NCBI GenBank assembly: GCA_036362985.1
Contig: JAYGXS010000005.1
Location: forward strand, 33,307,715 to 33,371,714
Origin: Ligula intestinalis
Taxonomy: Eukaryota; Platyhelminthes; Cestoda; Diphyllobothriidea; Diphyllobothriidae
Reading direction: 5' to 3'
Length of the DNA stretch: 64,000 bases
The position numbers and the translations under genes were made by a program. Below the pieces are notes generated by a model. The model saw only the letters and a program-made list of their open reading frames with translations, ran no database searches and had not been told where the DNA came from. Shown piece by piece: positions 13,190-23,689 of this stretch (positions within the stretch are counted from its first letter, which is position 1; each line of letters begins with the position of its first letter).

Positions 13190-13400
13190 GAGCATTTGGT
13201 AGGAAGCGATGGAATGGATCTGACAAAGCAAAGGGCGGCCGGAATGGCCATTCCTGGCTTATTAGCCATCATCATACAGTAACACGCAATCTCAAGGGTC
13301 AAAACCCCGACAGTCGAACCCGGAACCTTTGGTCATTGATGTTACCACTGCAACATTGCACCCTCTATCCCGGGGCTGGTTGCTTTGTCAGCTGAGATCT
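13190..13400 (-). mobile_element. SINE family A copy
   Basis: It contains GGATCTGACAAAGCAAAG, GGAATGGCCATTCCTGGC, TTATTAGCCATCATCATAC and a degenerate tRNA-like end with an inverted B-box (CAGTCGAACCCGGAACC). It is closest to the copy at 61860-62060, sharing CTCAAGGGT and the closing GAGATC. Confidence 0.65.
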
Positions 13401-14179
13401 AATTAAAAGCAAATAAGCTCCGAATGGGCAGCAGAGGTCATGGTTAGGTAACCAACTGCCTGGCCATATGCGGGTAATTTAAGGATAGTAGTTGGAGCGC
13501 GAGAGCCGATTATCGAGAGAGTAGCGTCAGATTGGTGGTCAAAGTTATACTTAGCTGAATGCAGACAAGAAACCCTCGCATTCGACTCGTCATGCTTCCC
13601 GATACCAGACAATGTTTAAATTCGCTTTCAGGATAACAGACCCCAGTGCTTAATTCGCTGTCAGTCCTAAAAGTAGTGAGCGAACCTCGTCCTATGCCTC
13701 CACCCAATAAGGCTGACCACTTGGCTTCACTTTCGAGGTTAATTCTCAATACGGACCCAGGAAGCTGAATACTCGTTAACTTCTGCTGATTTTGACGGTT
13801 TAAGTTGACTGAGAGCCAATGTCTACTGACACGAAAAATGTTTGCGGCAGCCTATCAACTGCGAGCCACCGATGCCCACCATCAGAAGGGGCACCACAAA
13901 AACGAGCATAATTTTCTATAGGTCTGTGGGTTGGCAGCGCTCCATTTGCCCAGAAAGTAAGCATACCGACAAGGTGACAGAACTGATTGCCGATTATCGA
14001 CCCATCGTCCATTTACGGCAGCTGATTGGCTAGCATAGTTAGGTCATTAGGTATTTCCTGAAAGTTGTATAACGTAACTACTGTTGACCATCCTTGGTAG
14101 TGCCGCCCATGATTACAGCATTAGGGCACCACGTCTGCCTTTATCTCCCTTATATCTGATAATTAAGGAAATTTCATAT

Positions 14180-14480
14180 CGGAGAGAGCTGCTGTTTTTT
14201 TCATTCAAGATTGGACTTCAAAAGATGATGTGACGGACCACACATCTGCTATTAATATTATATATCTTCAGCGCTAGGTGGAGGCGGAAAGTATAAAAAC
14301 TGCAGTCAGTGTCTGCTAATCGACGTCAAGGATGGGAGGGAGAAGGGGAATAGCAGTTGTCGGTCGGCTGGATTGACAGGATTTATAGGCAGTGCTAACC
14401 CACAGCTCGCTTTGGCTCAAGCATTTTCTACCGAAATGCAAGCATGTCTAATTCAAGCTACAAGATCAATTATGTCCTGT
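14180..14480 (+). repeat. Repeat family X, partial copy
   Basis: It shares GGCGGACCACACA-like, TGCAGTCAGTGTCTGCT and GGGAGG-run segments with 15160-15620, 34890-35380 and 42440-42790. There is no coding potential. Confidence 0.5.
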
Positions 14481-14559
14481 ATTTGGGTCTTGTACGTTTG
14501 ACGGTTAACGTAGGGCCAAACGCCTTGGAAAGACTACATAAGTACCATTCATTCCTTCT

Positions 14560-14870
14560 GCTTATTTTCAATGTCACTAGAGACTCTCGTATATGTGATA
14601 GAAAGCACACAAAATAGGCTTTCCTGTGCTCCTTCTTCGAAAATATATCACGTCTTCTTATATTGTTTACTCGATAAAGTGGCGACCTTTGGTGACCTCG
14701 CGTTTTCGCTTGTATCGGTTGTTTATTCCATTTTCGATGTCAGAAGAACTGAAAGATTAATGAGCCTGCCGAATCCATTGCCTCCGACAGATGGACGACA
14801 GCGAGGAAAAGCAAAAACGACGCATGCAAACCCAGTAGCGTCATTTTTTGTCAGTCAATACAGTTGGTAG
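14560..14870 (+). repeat. Repeat family Y fragment
   Basis: It resembles 41200-41450: CACGTCTTCTTATATTG against CACGTCTTATTCAATTG, ATAAAGTGGCGACC against ATAAAGTAGTGACTG, then TCGGTTGT and GCCATTC-like words. The 99-residue open frame at 14571-14870 lies within it and matches no family I know. Confidence 0.5.
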
Positions 14871-15159
14871 CAGTAAACGTTCGAATGGATTTCCGTAATC
14901 TTTAGTTTTTTAAAAATTAAATGTGTTATTTTTGAAGAAATTGAAGTCCCTATGGTACGTAAACAGTACGTTGGAGAGAACCTACATCCTGGCCATTCAT
15001 CGGTGGGGTACCGGCAAGGTGACCAAGGTTACTGGCGAATAGCCACCTCTCCACCTTCTCCGGTTACAGCACCTGATATGAGGTCTGTGTTTAACTTATA
15101 ACATGAAGATTGCATTGAGTAGGCAATCTAGGCAGCGCCGTCTTAATAACAGTCTTAGC

Positions 15160-15620
15160 GAATCCGGCCTGCCTGGCTATCAACTTCATTATATATTTAT
15201 TAATTGGACAGACAATGCTTGTGCACATGTTGCAAAGCATAGCCAGCTCTGATTTTCGTCCTTCGTGCTAGGCAAATGCAATGCCATTGGTGCTGCTTCA
15301 AAAGGCCATGCGGCGGACCACACAACAGCTTTTGATAAATTATCTTCAGACCTACGTAATCATACCGCTACCAAAGTAGTTAAAATATGCGGACAGACAG
15401 CAAAAGCCTAGACTGTAGACAGAGTAGGGAGTGGCGTGGCGGAAATTAAAAATTGCAGTCAGTGTCTGCTGATCAGACACAAGTCGGGTGGGGAGGGGGG
15501 GTGGCAGTCACCGGATGGTGGCCTTTACGTGTTGGGCTGACTCACAGCTCACTTTGGCTCGAATGTTTTTTTTACCAAGCATGGTCAATTCAACGTACGA
15601 GATCATTGACCTCTGCCTTT
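15160..15620 (+). repeat. Repeat family X copy
   Basis: Same order of words as 42440-42790: a TATTAATTGG-like start, CACAACAGCTTTTGATAAAT followed by TATCTTCAG, a G-rich GGGGAGGGGGGGTGG run, and TGGTCAATTCAACGTACGAG (TGGTCAATTCAACTTACGAG in the other copy). No intact frame. Confidence 0.6.
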
Positions 15621-15899
15621 TGGATGTTGTGTGTTTGAGAATTACTGTAAAGGTACGTGCACGGATGTCCAAAAAGCGGGCAAAATTGTTTAAAGGCCAG
15701 CACATGCTCTAACTGGTCGGTCGGTAGTCATGCGAAATCCTTGCATCGGATAAAGCGTTTAATTAAAACACTTCACAAAGTTCTCAGCAATGTTGTGATC
15801 GCAAAATTTAAGAAGCAATGCGGCACCTCTGGTTTATTTTTTCGACATCAATGTGGCCTTTTACGCTTAAAGACTTGTTCCTGAAGCATAATGAGAATC

Positions 15900-17155
15900 T
15901 GCAGGCGCTGAAAGGTTTCTTTACATCATCCCCGGTGGAGAGGAGATTTAACCTAATCTAAGACGGTCGGTGTACTGGCGACCTCCGCATTGCAATGTGC
16001 CTACCCGTATGATATTAAAAAATAACAATTGTTTGCCTAATCGTAGGACAACGGTTTCTCGCCCCTGCCGAATTCGGCGTTGCGATTTTTTTTTTTTTTC
16101 AGGAATCATGAAAAACCGAAGCAAAACGCGTTTGCAGAACGTAGAGGACGTCAAGAAAAAATCGCTCGAAGGACTTTAAGACATTATCTCAGAAGAATAT
16201 AAAAAACATAATTTGAACAGTGAAAAACCTGTTAGAACATATATGCCTGTAAAAGGGTGAATTACTTGAACGCGTTCTCTTCAATAAATAAAAAACTTAA
16301 ACGTTAACTCAAATTTTTATGGGCATCCCCTCTTGTACAGCAAACAAAGCATTTTTCTGGGAACAGAAATCTAAATAACCGGAAAATTTGTGCTAACCTC
16401 CATGAATAAACAAGTAAATAATTCACCTAATTAAATCACGTTATACGTTTCCCCATGATTAGTGATCTCCCCGGGCGTAGGTGTTGTTTGCTCACTTTTA
16501 CACGTAGTATTAAAATCGTGATATCACGATGGGGCTCATTAAACGGCGACGGTTATCAGAATCATACCCGGTGTATTCAAAATTGACAAGTGACGGGAAG
16601 TCTTTCAGTGAAGGCAAACTGTGAACAGGTTTAACCTGTAAGTACTCGTTGAGGGCGCAATAGTGCTACATTTAATTTCAATTTAACATTTTCTATATAC
16701 AGGTATCGCAATCGCCACAATTATATTTTGACCCACCTATGGTTGCACGTCGTCTAGTAAAATTCTTTACCTCGGTGTGCACTTTCCTGAAATTTTCAAA
16801 GAGTTTATTTCAAGGCTGGTTAACTATAGTCGTCTTTTGAATACTCATGCAAAAAAGTCTGTTAGATGCAGGTATACTGAATTGCGCGTTGATTAGGACA
16901 TGCGCAGCATCTACCACACACGCTCATCCTCACGTCCCCAAGCTCAGGTCCAAGGCTGTGTCAAGAAAACGGGAGCGGGATCGGTCTGGCGTGGTGCAAG
17001 CCTGCATCTAGGGTCGCCAACGCACACCCTGTCCCTTGTGACATTCATTCTGAGTCCACATCACCAATAACGCCTGCCGTGACCCGACCTGGCCCGTTGT
17101 GTGGTCCCCCTAGCCTGAATCCGCCTCAGTCAAACGCCGTCACACACACCGACTT
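15900..17155. other. No recognisable gene
   Basis: Unique-looking, moderately AT-rich sequence with a T-run near 16085-16100. I see no exon motif and no repeat I could match. Confidence 0.5.
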
Positions 17156-17159
17156 TTAA

Positions 17160-17580
17160 CGAGAGGTTTGGTAGATTTGAATAATTCAATTGATTTAATT
17201 GTGAAGAGTTTGTGGCCTCTCTGGTAATCGAACCCACATCGGCATGGAAGGCTCTAGTACCGCCAACACTCTATCAATTGAGCTAGGAAGGCCCACCGGC
17301 AGCCGTGATAGTCACACTTGGGTCCATTTATCCGCCCAGCCTACTGCACATATGTAATCAAGCAATACGGATTCGTCAAAGTAACTGCCCATGCAGGATT
17401 TCCTAAGCAATCATCTGGAATGACTACCAACCACACTTAATTATTAGTAGGGTTTGACACGTTTTAATAATTCGACTGACCTAATTGTGAAACATTCGTC
17501 GCCTTGCTAGCGTCCGAAATGATATCAGGACCCAAGGCTGTTCTCAAGCCAACGCTCTGCTAACTGGCTTTCTTATTAAT
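17160..17580 (-). mobile_element. SINE family B pair (two tRNA-like heads about 290 bp apart)
   Basis: On the minus strand a tRNA-like sequence spans about 17292-17214: TAGCTCAATTGATAGAG (A-box) and GTGGGTTCGATTACC (B-box), with a GGCCT-type acceptor end. A second, weaker tRNA-like block is at about 17575-17502. The roughly 200-bp body between them resembles the body at 43896-44057. The anticodon arms do not fold, so these are tRNA-derived repeats and not working tRNA genes. Confidence 0.65.
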
Positions 17581-18359
17581 GAAGAAAATAGGTTAACGTT
17601 AAAAAAACGGTGAATTTACTTTGGGTTTCGCAATTGGTTTATCGGTTGTATTTGGTGCACATTCATGTTTGCATGTCTCCCTCAGCCACTTACTTCATAT
17701 CAAACAATAGCTAAATGCATAACGTTTTATTTATAAAATTCCCAAATATGCTAAATACAACAATAGATCTAATTCCACATTTATTTTATACTAAAAAGAA
17801 TATCACGCAAAGTAGCCAATCAGTGCGCGGTATGTCTTCGCACCGGGTGACATATGGGGTATAACGTTCTTGTCATCATGATTGCATTCTAAGGTACGTT
17901 GACGATGACAGTGAATCCACTTGTTCTCACTAGCTGCTGGTTGTTTAGTCGGGCAGGCAGGCAGGCAAGAATCATCGTTTTTGCATCTCCCTGCTTTCAT
18001 GTAACCTGCAGTCTTTAATGACATCTCCCTGCTTAGACTCTCGGCAAACTGTGATCCGTCGCGATGGTTGCTTCTGCTGTCACTTCAAAAATATGACGAT
18101 GACACCTGCAGCAATTAGCCGCATTAAGCCTAAGGTGAGGAAAGTTTCGCACTCTGCAGAACGGTCCTGTCTCACACTAGTATTTACGTCCCCTTCTTAA
18201 ATACTAACTAAGTCACAGCGAGTTTGTCTTCAGCACTCAAATTCGATGGGTTTTACCACTGTCTCCTATCGGTATTCTTCAACATCCAACCCTGCAGTGC
18301 GTGCCTACTCGTCTAAAATTCAGTCGAAAAAGTATATTGGTAATGTACCACGAAGGTAC

Positions 18360-19260
18360 CTTCATTGGTGCCAAAAATGCAGTTTATTTATTACAATCCT
18401 ACAGAAGTAAAGTTTTTCGATCAAAAACTAGACATCTACTGTATATGAGTGTACTATACCTCCTCCTTCACAATACCAATAATGTCAGTATCGACATCAT
18501 CAGACAACCGTCGTCAGTCGTCCACTCCAAAATAACGATAGGACGGAAACACATCAAACATTCGACCTCGGGTTGCAAGAGAAGGGTCCATTTATTTGCA
18601 TAATTTGAGCTTTTGAATAATGTATACGCGGAAAACAGCTTTGATCCGGATAGAGGAGCATCCCCTTCAAATGAGAACCAAATAATACGGTTTGCTTGCG
18701 AGAGCACACTTAATTTCTTTATTTCTTGAGTGCCATTAGAAGGGATAAAGATTCAAAATATCAAACAAGTCAACGTGGATGAAGTAACAATGTATAATAA
18801 TGTAACTTTGGGGCTTTCGATAGGTCGAAAGTCTACTTTAAATGTAATGTATCTCCTCTTGAACAACAAAAATGATACCAATAGCAGCACCATCAGACGA
18901 CAGCCATTGTTCGTCCACATTAAAATAAATGTAGGATAGAAGTTCATTAAATTAGGTGTTTTTGAGTAAGACTTCGGGGTCGAAACGTTGGGCCGAATAA
19001 TTTACGTAGTTTGAGCCTTTTTTATTACTTCATGAGCGGAATGAATACCTTTGTCCGGATAGAAAATGATTCCCTGCAAATGAATAATAAATCTTACAGA
19101 TGGTTTGCCGACGAGAGCCTACTAAATTTCTTTATTATTTTTGAGTGTCATTGGAAAGGACGAAGATGCAAGCTTCAGACGGGCCAAGGCCGATGAAGGA
19201 ACAGGATAATAATGATATAAATTGGGAGTTTTCAATACGTGCTGAAATCTATGCCGCTCA
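18360..19260 (+). repeat. Tandem repeat, unit about 410 bp, roughly 2.3 units
   Basis: Matching words recur at a spacing of 390-415 bp: CATCAGACAACCGTCGTCAG at 18499 against CATCAGACGACAGCCATTGT at 18892; CTTAATTTCTTTATTTCTTG at 18711 against CTAAATTTCTTTATTATTTT at 19126; GATGAAGTAACAATG at 18778 against GATGAAGGAACAGGA near 19192. The second unit contains GACTTCGGGGTCGAAACGTT, which looks like a degenerate PLE hammerhead tail. It may be an old PLE terminal repeat. Confidence 0.6.
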
Positions 19261-19899
19261 AAGCCGTACTAAAAAATACCGGCAGCTTAGCATATAACTT
19301 CGAATGTTAACCAGAATATTACCATCGCATTGATTTCGCAAACTGTCTTGATCGGTTTGAGGGGAGTTCTCAGTTTTACGGGTGCACTTCGCAGTACTTG
19401 TGTTTAACTTTAAAAAAGCGAAGAGGCAAGTTCCATGAAACAGTTCTGAAGATGAAGATACAAAAGGTCAATCAAGAACTGTAAGATTGAACGCGACACC
19501 ACATTGAGAGCACAGATACCAGCTAAAAGCAAAGACACGTTATTCGCTAGTATTCTACCGTTTCTTGACACCATGGCGAGGGGTTTTGTTAAAAATTGGG
19601 TTCCCAAGGTACTTTCCAGTTGATTCGCCAGCATTGAAGTTTCGAATTTTAAATTTATCCGAAATTGGAGTAAATCACTACATTTGCAAGCTTATAAGCC
19701 TGGCTTGGAAGGTGACGTGAACGTTCAACTAGACCGATGTATCTCAAGTCAGTGAGTAGTTTCTGTCAAAAAAGCCCACTTTTTGGTTCTCACTCCAACC
19801 CATCCAAGGAGATAGTCGCAGAAGAGAGTACTACACAGACAAAGAACACAGTGTTTAATGGACGCAGTTGCCACGCAAGTGAATTCCTGTAACCATAAG

Positions 19900-20810
19900 G
19901 AATGCTCACAATCACCGCCAGGGTTTGCAGTTAATGCATAAATGGGTTGCCGTACCTAATTAGCTAATGGTCGTGATTTTCACACAGTTGTTGGCTCTTG
20001 ACGTGACGACTGCTCGGCAACTTCACTGGCCATCGAAGGGACAACTGGTCACCAGCACCCTACCCGAGTGGCTAGTCATTTTTTCCCAGGAAGAATCTCA
20101 GAGATGGTAGGCCCTTGCTCTTTGAAATTGAATTGCGGCCGGTAAAGCGTCATCATTATTGAGAGGCGGGTTTAATTCTCTTTACTTATGCGTTAGTTGC
20201 GAACCTTTTTCGGCTTAAAGGCCGTCATTTTAACATAGTTTGCTGCAATATAATTCCTTGAGTGAACTCTGCTAAATAGATAAATGAAACAGTAAGTGGC
20301 CCTGGCAAAACGTACGTTAAAGTAACGGTCTCATACGCTCCTGTGAAGTAGGCAGGAGAGAAAAAGAAAGAACCATGTGCAGAGCGGAGAATGAATGCGC
20401 TGGAGGGGGTCCGTTCGCAGAACAGGCGTTTAGCGCCTGATTGAGCACAGTGTGACATATCACGCCGAAGCATATCATGCCTCAAGATCTTGACGGATAC
20501 ATGCTTCTTCCATGTTTCAGCAGTTTTCTTGACTGCGATTAATCTGAAATCAACGCCCCTCTGCTACTTTTGTAGATGATTTCCTTATGTTCCTCCCACT
20601 ACCTAAGTCATAATAACAGTATTGAACTGTTTTATTTAGTAACAGAACAGTGAAAAACAGGGTGTTTTTGTGCTAGAGTCCAGACTCGGTCGCTTACATA
20701 AGCACCCATAAATAATGCTAAGGCGGAAACAAAAAGGATATGAGAGATACCAGAATTCTTATTTTTGGCTTTTTAGCCGTTATCAGCTTGTCAGTGAGGT
20801 CCAGCGAACA
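19900..20810 (+). repeat. Repeat family Q copy, inverted relative to 37160-38160
   Basis: Shared segments include AACGGTCT, GAAGTAGGCAGGA, GCGCCTGATTGAGCACAGTG and GCATATCATGCCTCAAG. The reverse complement of each occurs in the same order at 38160-37160. A shorter direct copy is at 22200-22740. One end carries a SINE-A-like body (GCCGTTATCAGCTTGTCAGT). No open frame. Confidence 0.65.
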
Positions 20811-21429
20811 ACTGTGCATATGTCGTTCCTCAGCAGATTCATGAGCCCAATATTATTACAAATGCAGAAAATTGAGGCAAATAACAATGAAATTTAAGAC
20901 CAGACTGCAAAGATCAATACAGATTTAGAGCTCAAGATGATTAATTACTGTGGAATAACCACGCAAGGCTAATTCTACAAATAAATACTATAACATAAAG
21001 TATAAATTAATTTGTATGCTATGATGGCTAACTGTGAACACTGCATGACCTGCTAAATGGTTCTAACAGAGAGAGAGCAGCACTGCCAACCCACTCATCG
21101 AAAGGAAACTATTCTTATTTTTCGGTTGCATGATTCCTTACACAAAATGTCAAAAACACGATACCCGGAGAAGCGACAGTATAGGCTAAATTAACTGTTT
21201 GCAATGACTAGAAGAAATGCCAAGTTAAGCTGGGAAAATTTTGTTAAAAAGTCAAAGACCTGGGAATATAAACCCCTGCCCTATAAGGCCTAACCAAAAT
21301 TTAAGGATTATCTATTTCACTTTTTATTGAATAAAATATATCAAAAACCTTTATCCTCATCAAAATTGTGTCTATTGAACGATAAACTCTTGGTTCAATA
21401 AATTACTCACTAGTCAAAAACGTTTTACG

Positions 21430-21832
21430 TTCTTCATAACTGACGATAACAAAAGCCTTCAAAGATTTTCCTTGAACCTTATCTACCCTCGTCGAACTGC
21501 TTCTATTTAGGTCTTTCTTAGCTCTTAGGAATGAAGAGGTTGTGCAAGCTTTGGTCGGATGGATAAGAGGGGTTAAAAACCCCTGGTCGTGCCGTTTTCT
21601 ATCATTTTGAAAGCCATGTGGGTAGGTGCGTGGGGAACAAGTTCAACTTAAATGACTCACATGAAATCCAAAAAACCAGCATTGACGCATTGCTCCAAAC
21701 AGTTGTCCATCGTGAAGTCCTCGGGAGCGTTGGCACCGCGTATACTAAATCGAGTAATCAATCGGATTCCATGGCATCTTATCAACGCTATTGGACTCCT
21801 CTAGGAAAGTTCACTGAGCGCTAACGGAACTC
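21430..21832 (-). repeat. Repeat family W copy
   Basis: It is the inverse of 42895-43300. The words CATGTGGGTAGG, AAATCCAAAA-CAGCATTGACGCATTG and AGTCC-CGGGAGCG match the reverse of the plus-strand copy. A third copy is at 35995-36330. No coding sense. Confidence 0.55.
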
Positions 21833-22040
21833 ACTTGTCCCACTCTGCCCTGCCTTGGGTTTCATTTCCCGGGTCCCGACAGCAGTCATAGTAGCTAGTA
21901 TTACAGGCATACGTTTTTGGCGGCAGAGGCAAGGGAGGCTGTAATGGCCATTTCTGGCCACGTCAGCCCATCTCCATTGAACCAGTCGAGGCTCGAACTC
22001 GCAACGCTTTTGTTCGGAGTCTAACGCCTTCCTTAATGAG
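21833..22040 (-). mobile_element. SINE family A, long copy
   Basis: It begins with the 3' body in inverse (CCACTCTGCCCTGCCTTGGG, then GACAGCAGTCATAGTAG). It passes through GGCTGTAATGGCCATTTCTG and ends with the inverted B-box GAGGCTCGAACTCGCAACG and an A-box remnant. It mirrors 35723-35985. Confidence 0.7.
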
Positions 22041-22199
22041 GGACGGGGTCGTTGTTAGGCCTATCGCAGGTAGTTAATTGAATAAAACCCCGGCAACTTT
22101 GATCTTCAGGCCCGATTCCTTAGAAGAACAGAAGGGATAGAGACAGTCACAGATACGGGTTCTGAATGACCAGAGCAACGCATTGGCCAGGAAACCAGA

Positions 22200-22740
22200 T
22201 GTTTAAATTAACTAAGGCAGGCCGGAAAAGCATCATCATTATTGAACGGTGGATTAAATTCATTTTAGTTGTGCGTTAGTTGCGAAGTTTTTCCGGCCTT
22301 CAGGCTGTCAGTTTACCCTTGTCTACTGAGGTACAGGTAAATTAGAATTCACTGTGCGAACTCTGCCAAGTATGAAGGAAAAAATAGGAAGTTACCCTGG
22401 CTAAACGTACTGTTGAGTAACGGTCTGATTTAAAAGACCTCTTCGCAGATTTAGATGGGTCTAGTTTACTCCGGTGAAGTAGGCAGGACAGCGGAAGAAA
22501 GGAAACGCGTATACTTTTCTATTATTGAAGGAAGGCGTAGTGAGTCGGAGAGTGGATGGGCTAGAGTGTTGGAGCCGTTGGCAGAATAGGCGCTCAGCGC
22601 CTGATTGAACACAGTATGACGTATTACGCCAAAAGGAATGGTGAATCAAGAGTTTGACGAATAAATTTCTCCTCCATGTTATAGAAGCATGCTTGATTAC
22701 GCATGCTTTAAAAATCAACATCGCTTGCCACGGATGTAGA
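22200..22740 (+). repeat. Repeat family Q, shorter copy
   Basis: Direct relative to 19900-20810: CATCATCATTATTGA, GTTGCGAA, AACGGTCTGATT, GAAGTAGGCAGGACAG and GCGCCTGATTGAACACAGTA are shared. Confidence 0.6.
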
Positions 22741-22799
22741 CGGTGATTTTGAAATTTCAGCAGGAACAGCCACACGGCGGACACTGCTAATTAATGAGC

Positions 22800-23400
22800 C
22801 ACCCCCTTTGCTCGCATGACGTTCGACTAGCTCCCACCCCCCCCCCTCCATAACTCTTGCTTGTTTTCGTGGAAGCTATTATCCCCGACGGTGGACTCTC
22901 CCTCCGATCTTCCTCCCTCTAACCCCCAAACCCTCTTTGACGTTTGATTGGCTCCTACGCCCTTTAACTGTCGCTTGCTTTTCGTGGACGCTTTTATCTC
23001 TGACGATGGACTCCCGCGAGATCCCGAAAGTCCAGAATAATAAACAACTTGATCCGGTCCTCGATCTCCCTTCTTCTTCAACCATTCAAATACCTGGAAC
23101 GCGAACGTTTCCATTCATTCGTGAATGTCACTTATGTTATGCTTTTTAGCATTTGCACTGCTATAGATGTTTTCGGTATATTCCTCATATTGTCTAAATC
23201 CTGCCAGAAAATTTAATTTTTGTGTTTATCAAAGTAACTGAAATACGCTGAGATGTTGCTCTGATACAGCCACATCTAAACAGTATTAATACAATTTGGT
23301 CTAAACGCTTGTTTATTCTTTTTTCTCTTCCGGGGATAAAGAACATGATATGCTATCTGAACCCCGAATCTTAAATCATATTAAAATATATAGGTGTGTA
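22800..23400 (+). mobile_element. 5'-truncated PLE tail with tandem hammerhead-like units
   Basis: Two related units of about 125 bp lie in tandem. The first (22808-22910) has GACGTTCGACTAGCTCCCAC, GCTTGTTTTCGTGG and CCCCGACGGTGGACTCTCC. The second (22937-23045) has GACGTTTGATTGGCTCCTAC, GCTTTTCGTGG and CTGACGATGGACTCCC. After them come a CTTCTTCTTC run, TACCTGGAACGCGAACG and, further on, a tail (TCCGGGGATAAAGAACATGA) also seen at 47360-47430. The same family follows the PLE frame at 59310-59951. No coding part remains here. Confidence 0.7.
22999..23034 (+). ncRNA. Hammerhead-like ribozyme core
   Basis: CTGACGA (23000-23006) is followed by a stem II that can pair GGACTC with GAGATCC (one bulged A), then GAAAGTCC from 23026. 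This order (CUGANGA, stem II, GAAA) is the conserved core of hammerhead ribozymes, which are known in Penelope-like retroelements. Stem III would be minimal, so activity may need a dimer. Activity is not shown. Confidence 0.45.
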
Positions 23401-23409
23401 TCACGATAA

Positions 23410-23530
23410 TTTGGAATCGGCAAAGACAAGGGAGAGAGGCATGGCTATTTTGGCTTATCAGCCATTATCAGCCTGTCAGTGAACTCTAAGGCGCAAAAAA
23501 AACGCTGCTTACACAAAGCTGTGAGGCCCA
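23410..23530 (-). mobile_element. SINE family A, partial body
   Basis: AATCGGCAAAGACAAGGGAG, GGCTATTTTGGC and TTATCAGCCATTATCAGCC match the SINE A body. The tRNA-like head is missing or unrecognisable. Confidence 0.5.
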
Positions 23531-23546
23531 CCTAATCATAGATATA

Positions 23547-23548
<2 letters not shown>

Positions 23549-23601
<53 letters not shown>
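23549..23601. repeat. (TA)n microsatellite
   Basis: About 26 uninterrupted TA units directly follow the SINE A fragment. Confidence 0.95.
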
Positions 23602-23603
<2 letters not shown>

Positions 23604-23689
23604 AGTTCATGTAATACTAAATGTAGAGTCTAAGTGACTAGGACATTAAATGTACGTTCAGACGCGAAAGCTTAATAAACCACATTGCC

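Noticed and set aside
18301..18603. 100-residue plus-strand frame
   Set aside because: It lies in a tandem repeat and the frame is not kept in the second unit.
22827..23149. Overlapping frames on both strands in this GC-richer stretch
   Set aside because: The region is a tandem PLE 3' tail; frames are by-products of the repeat.
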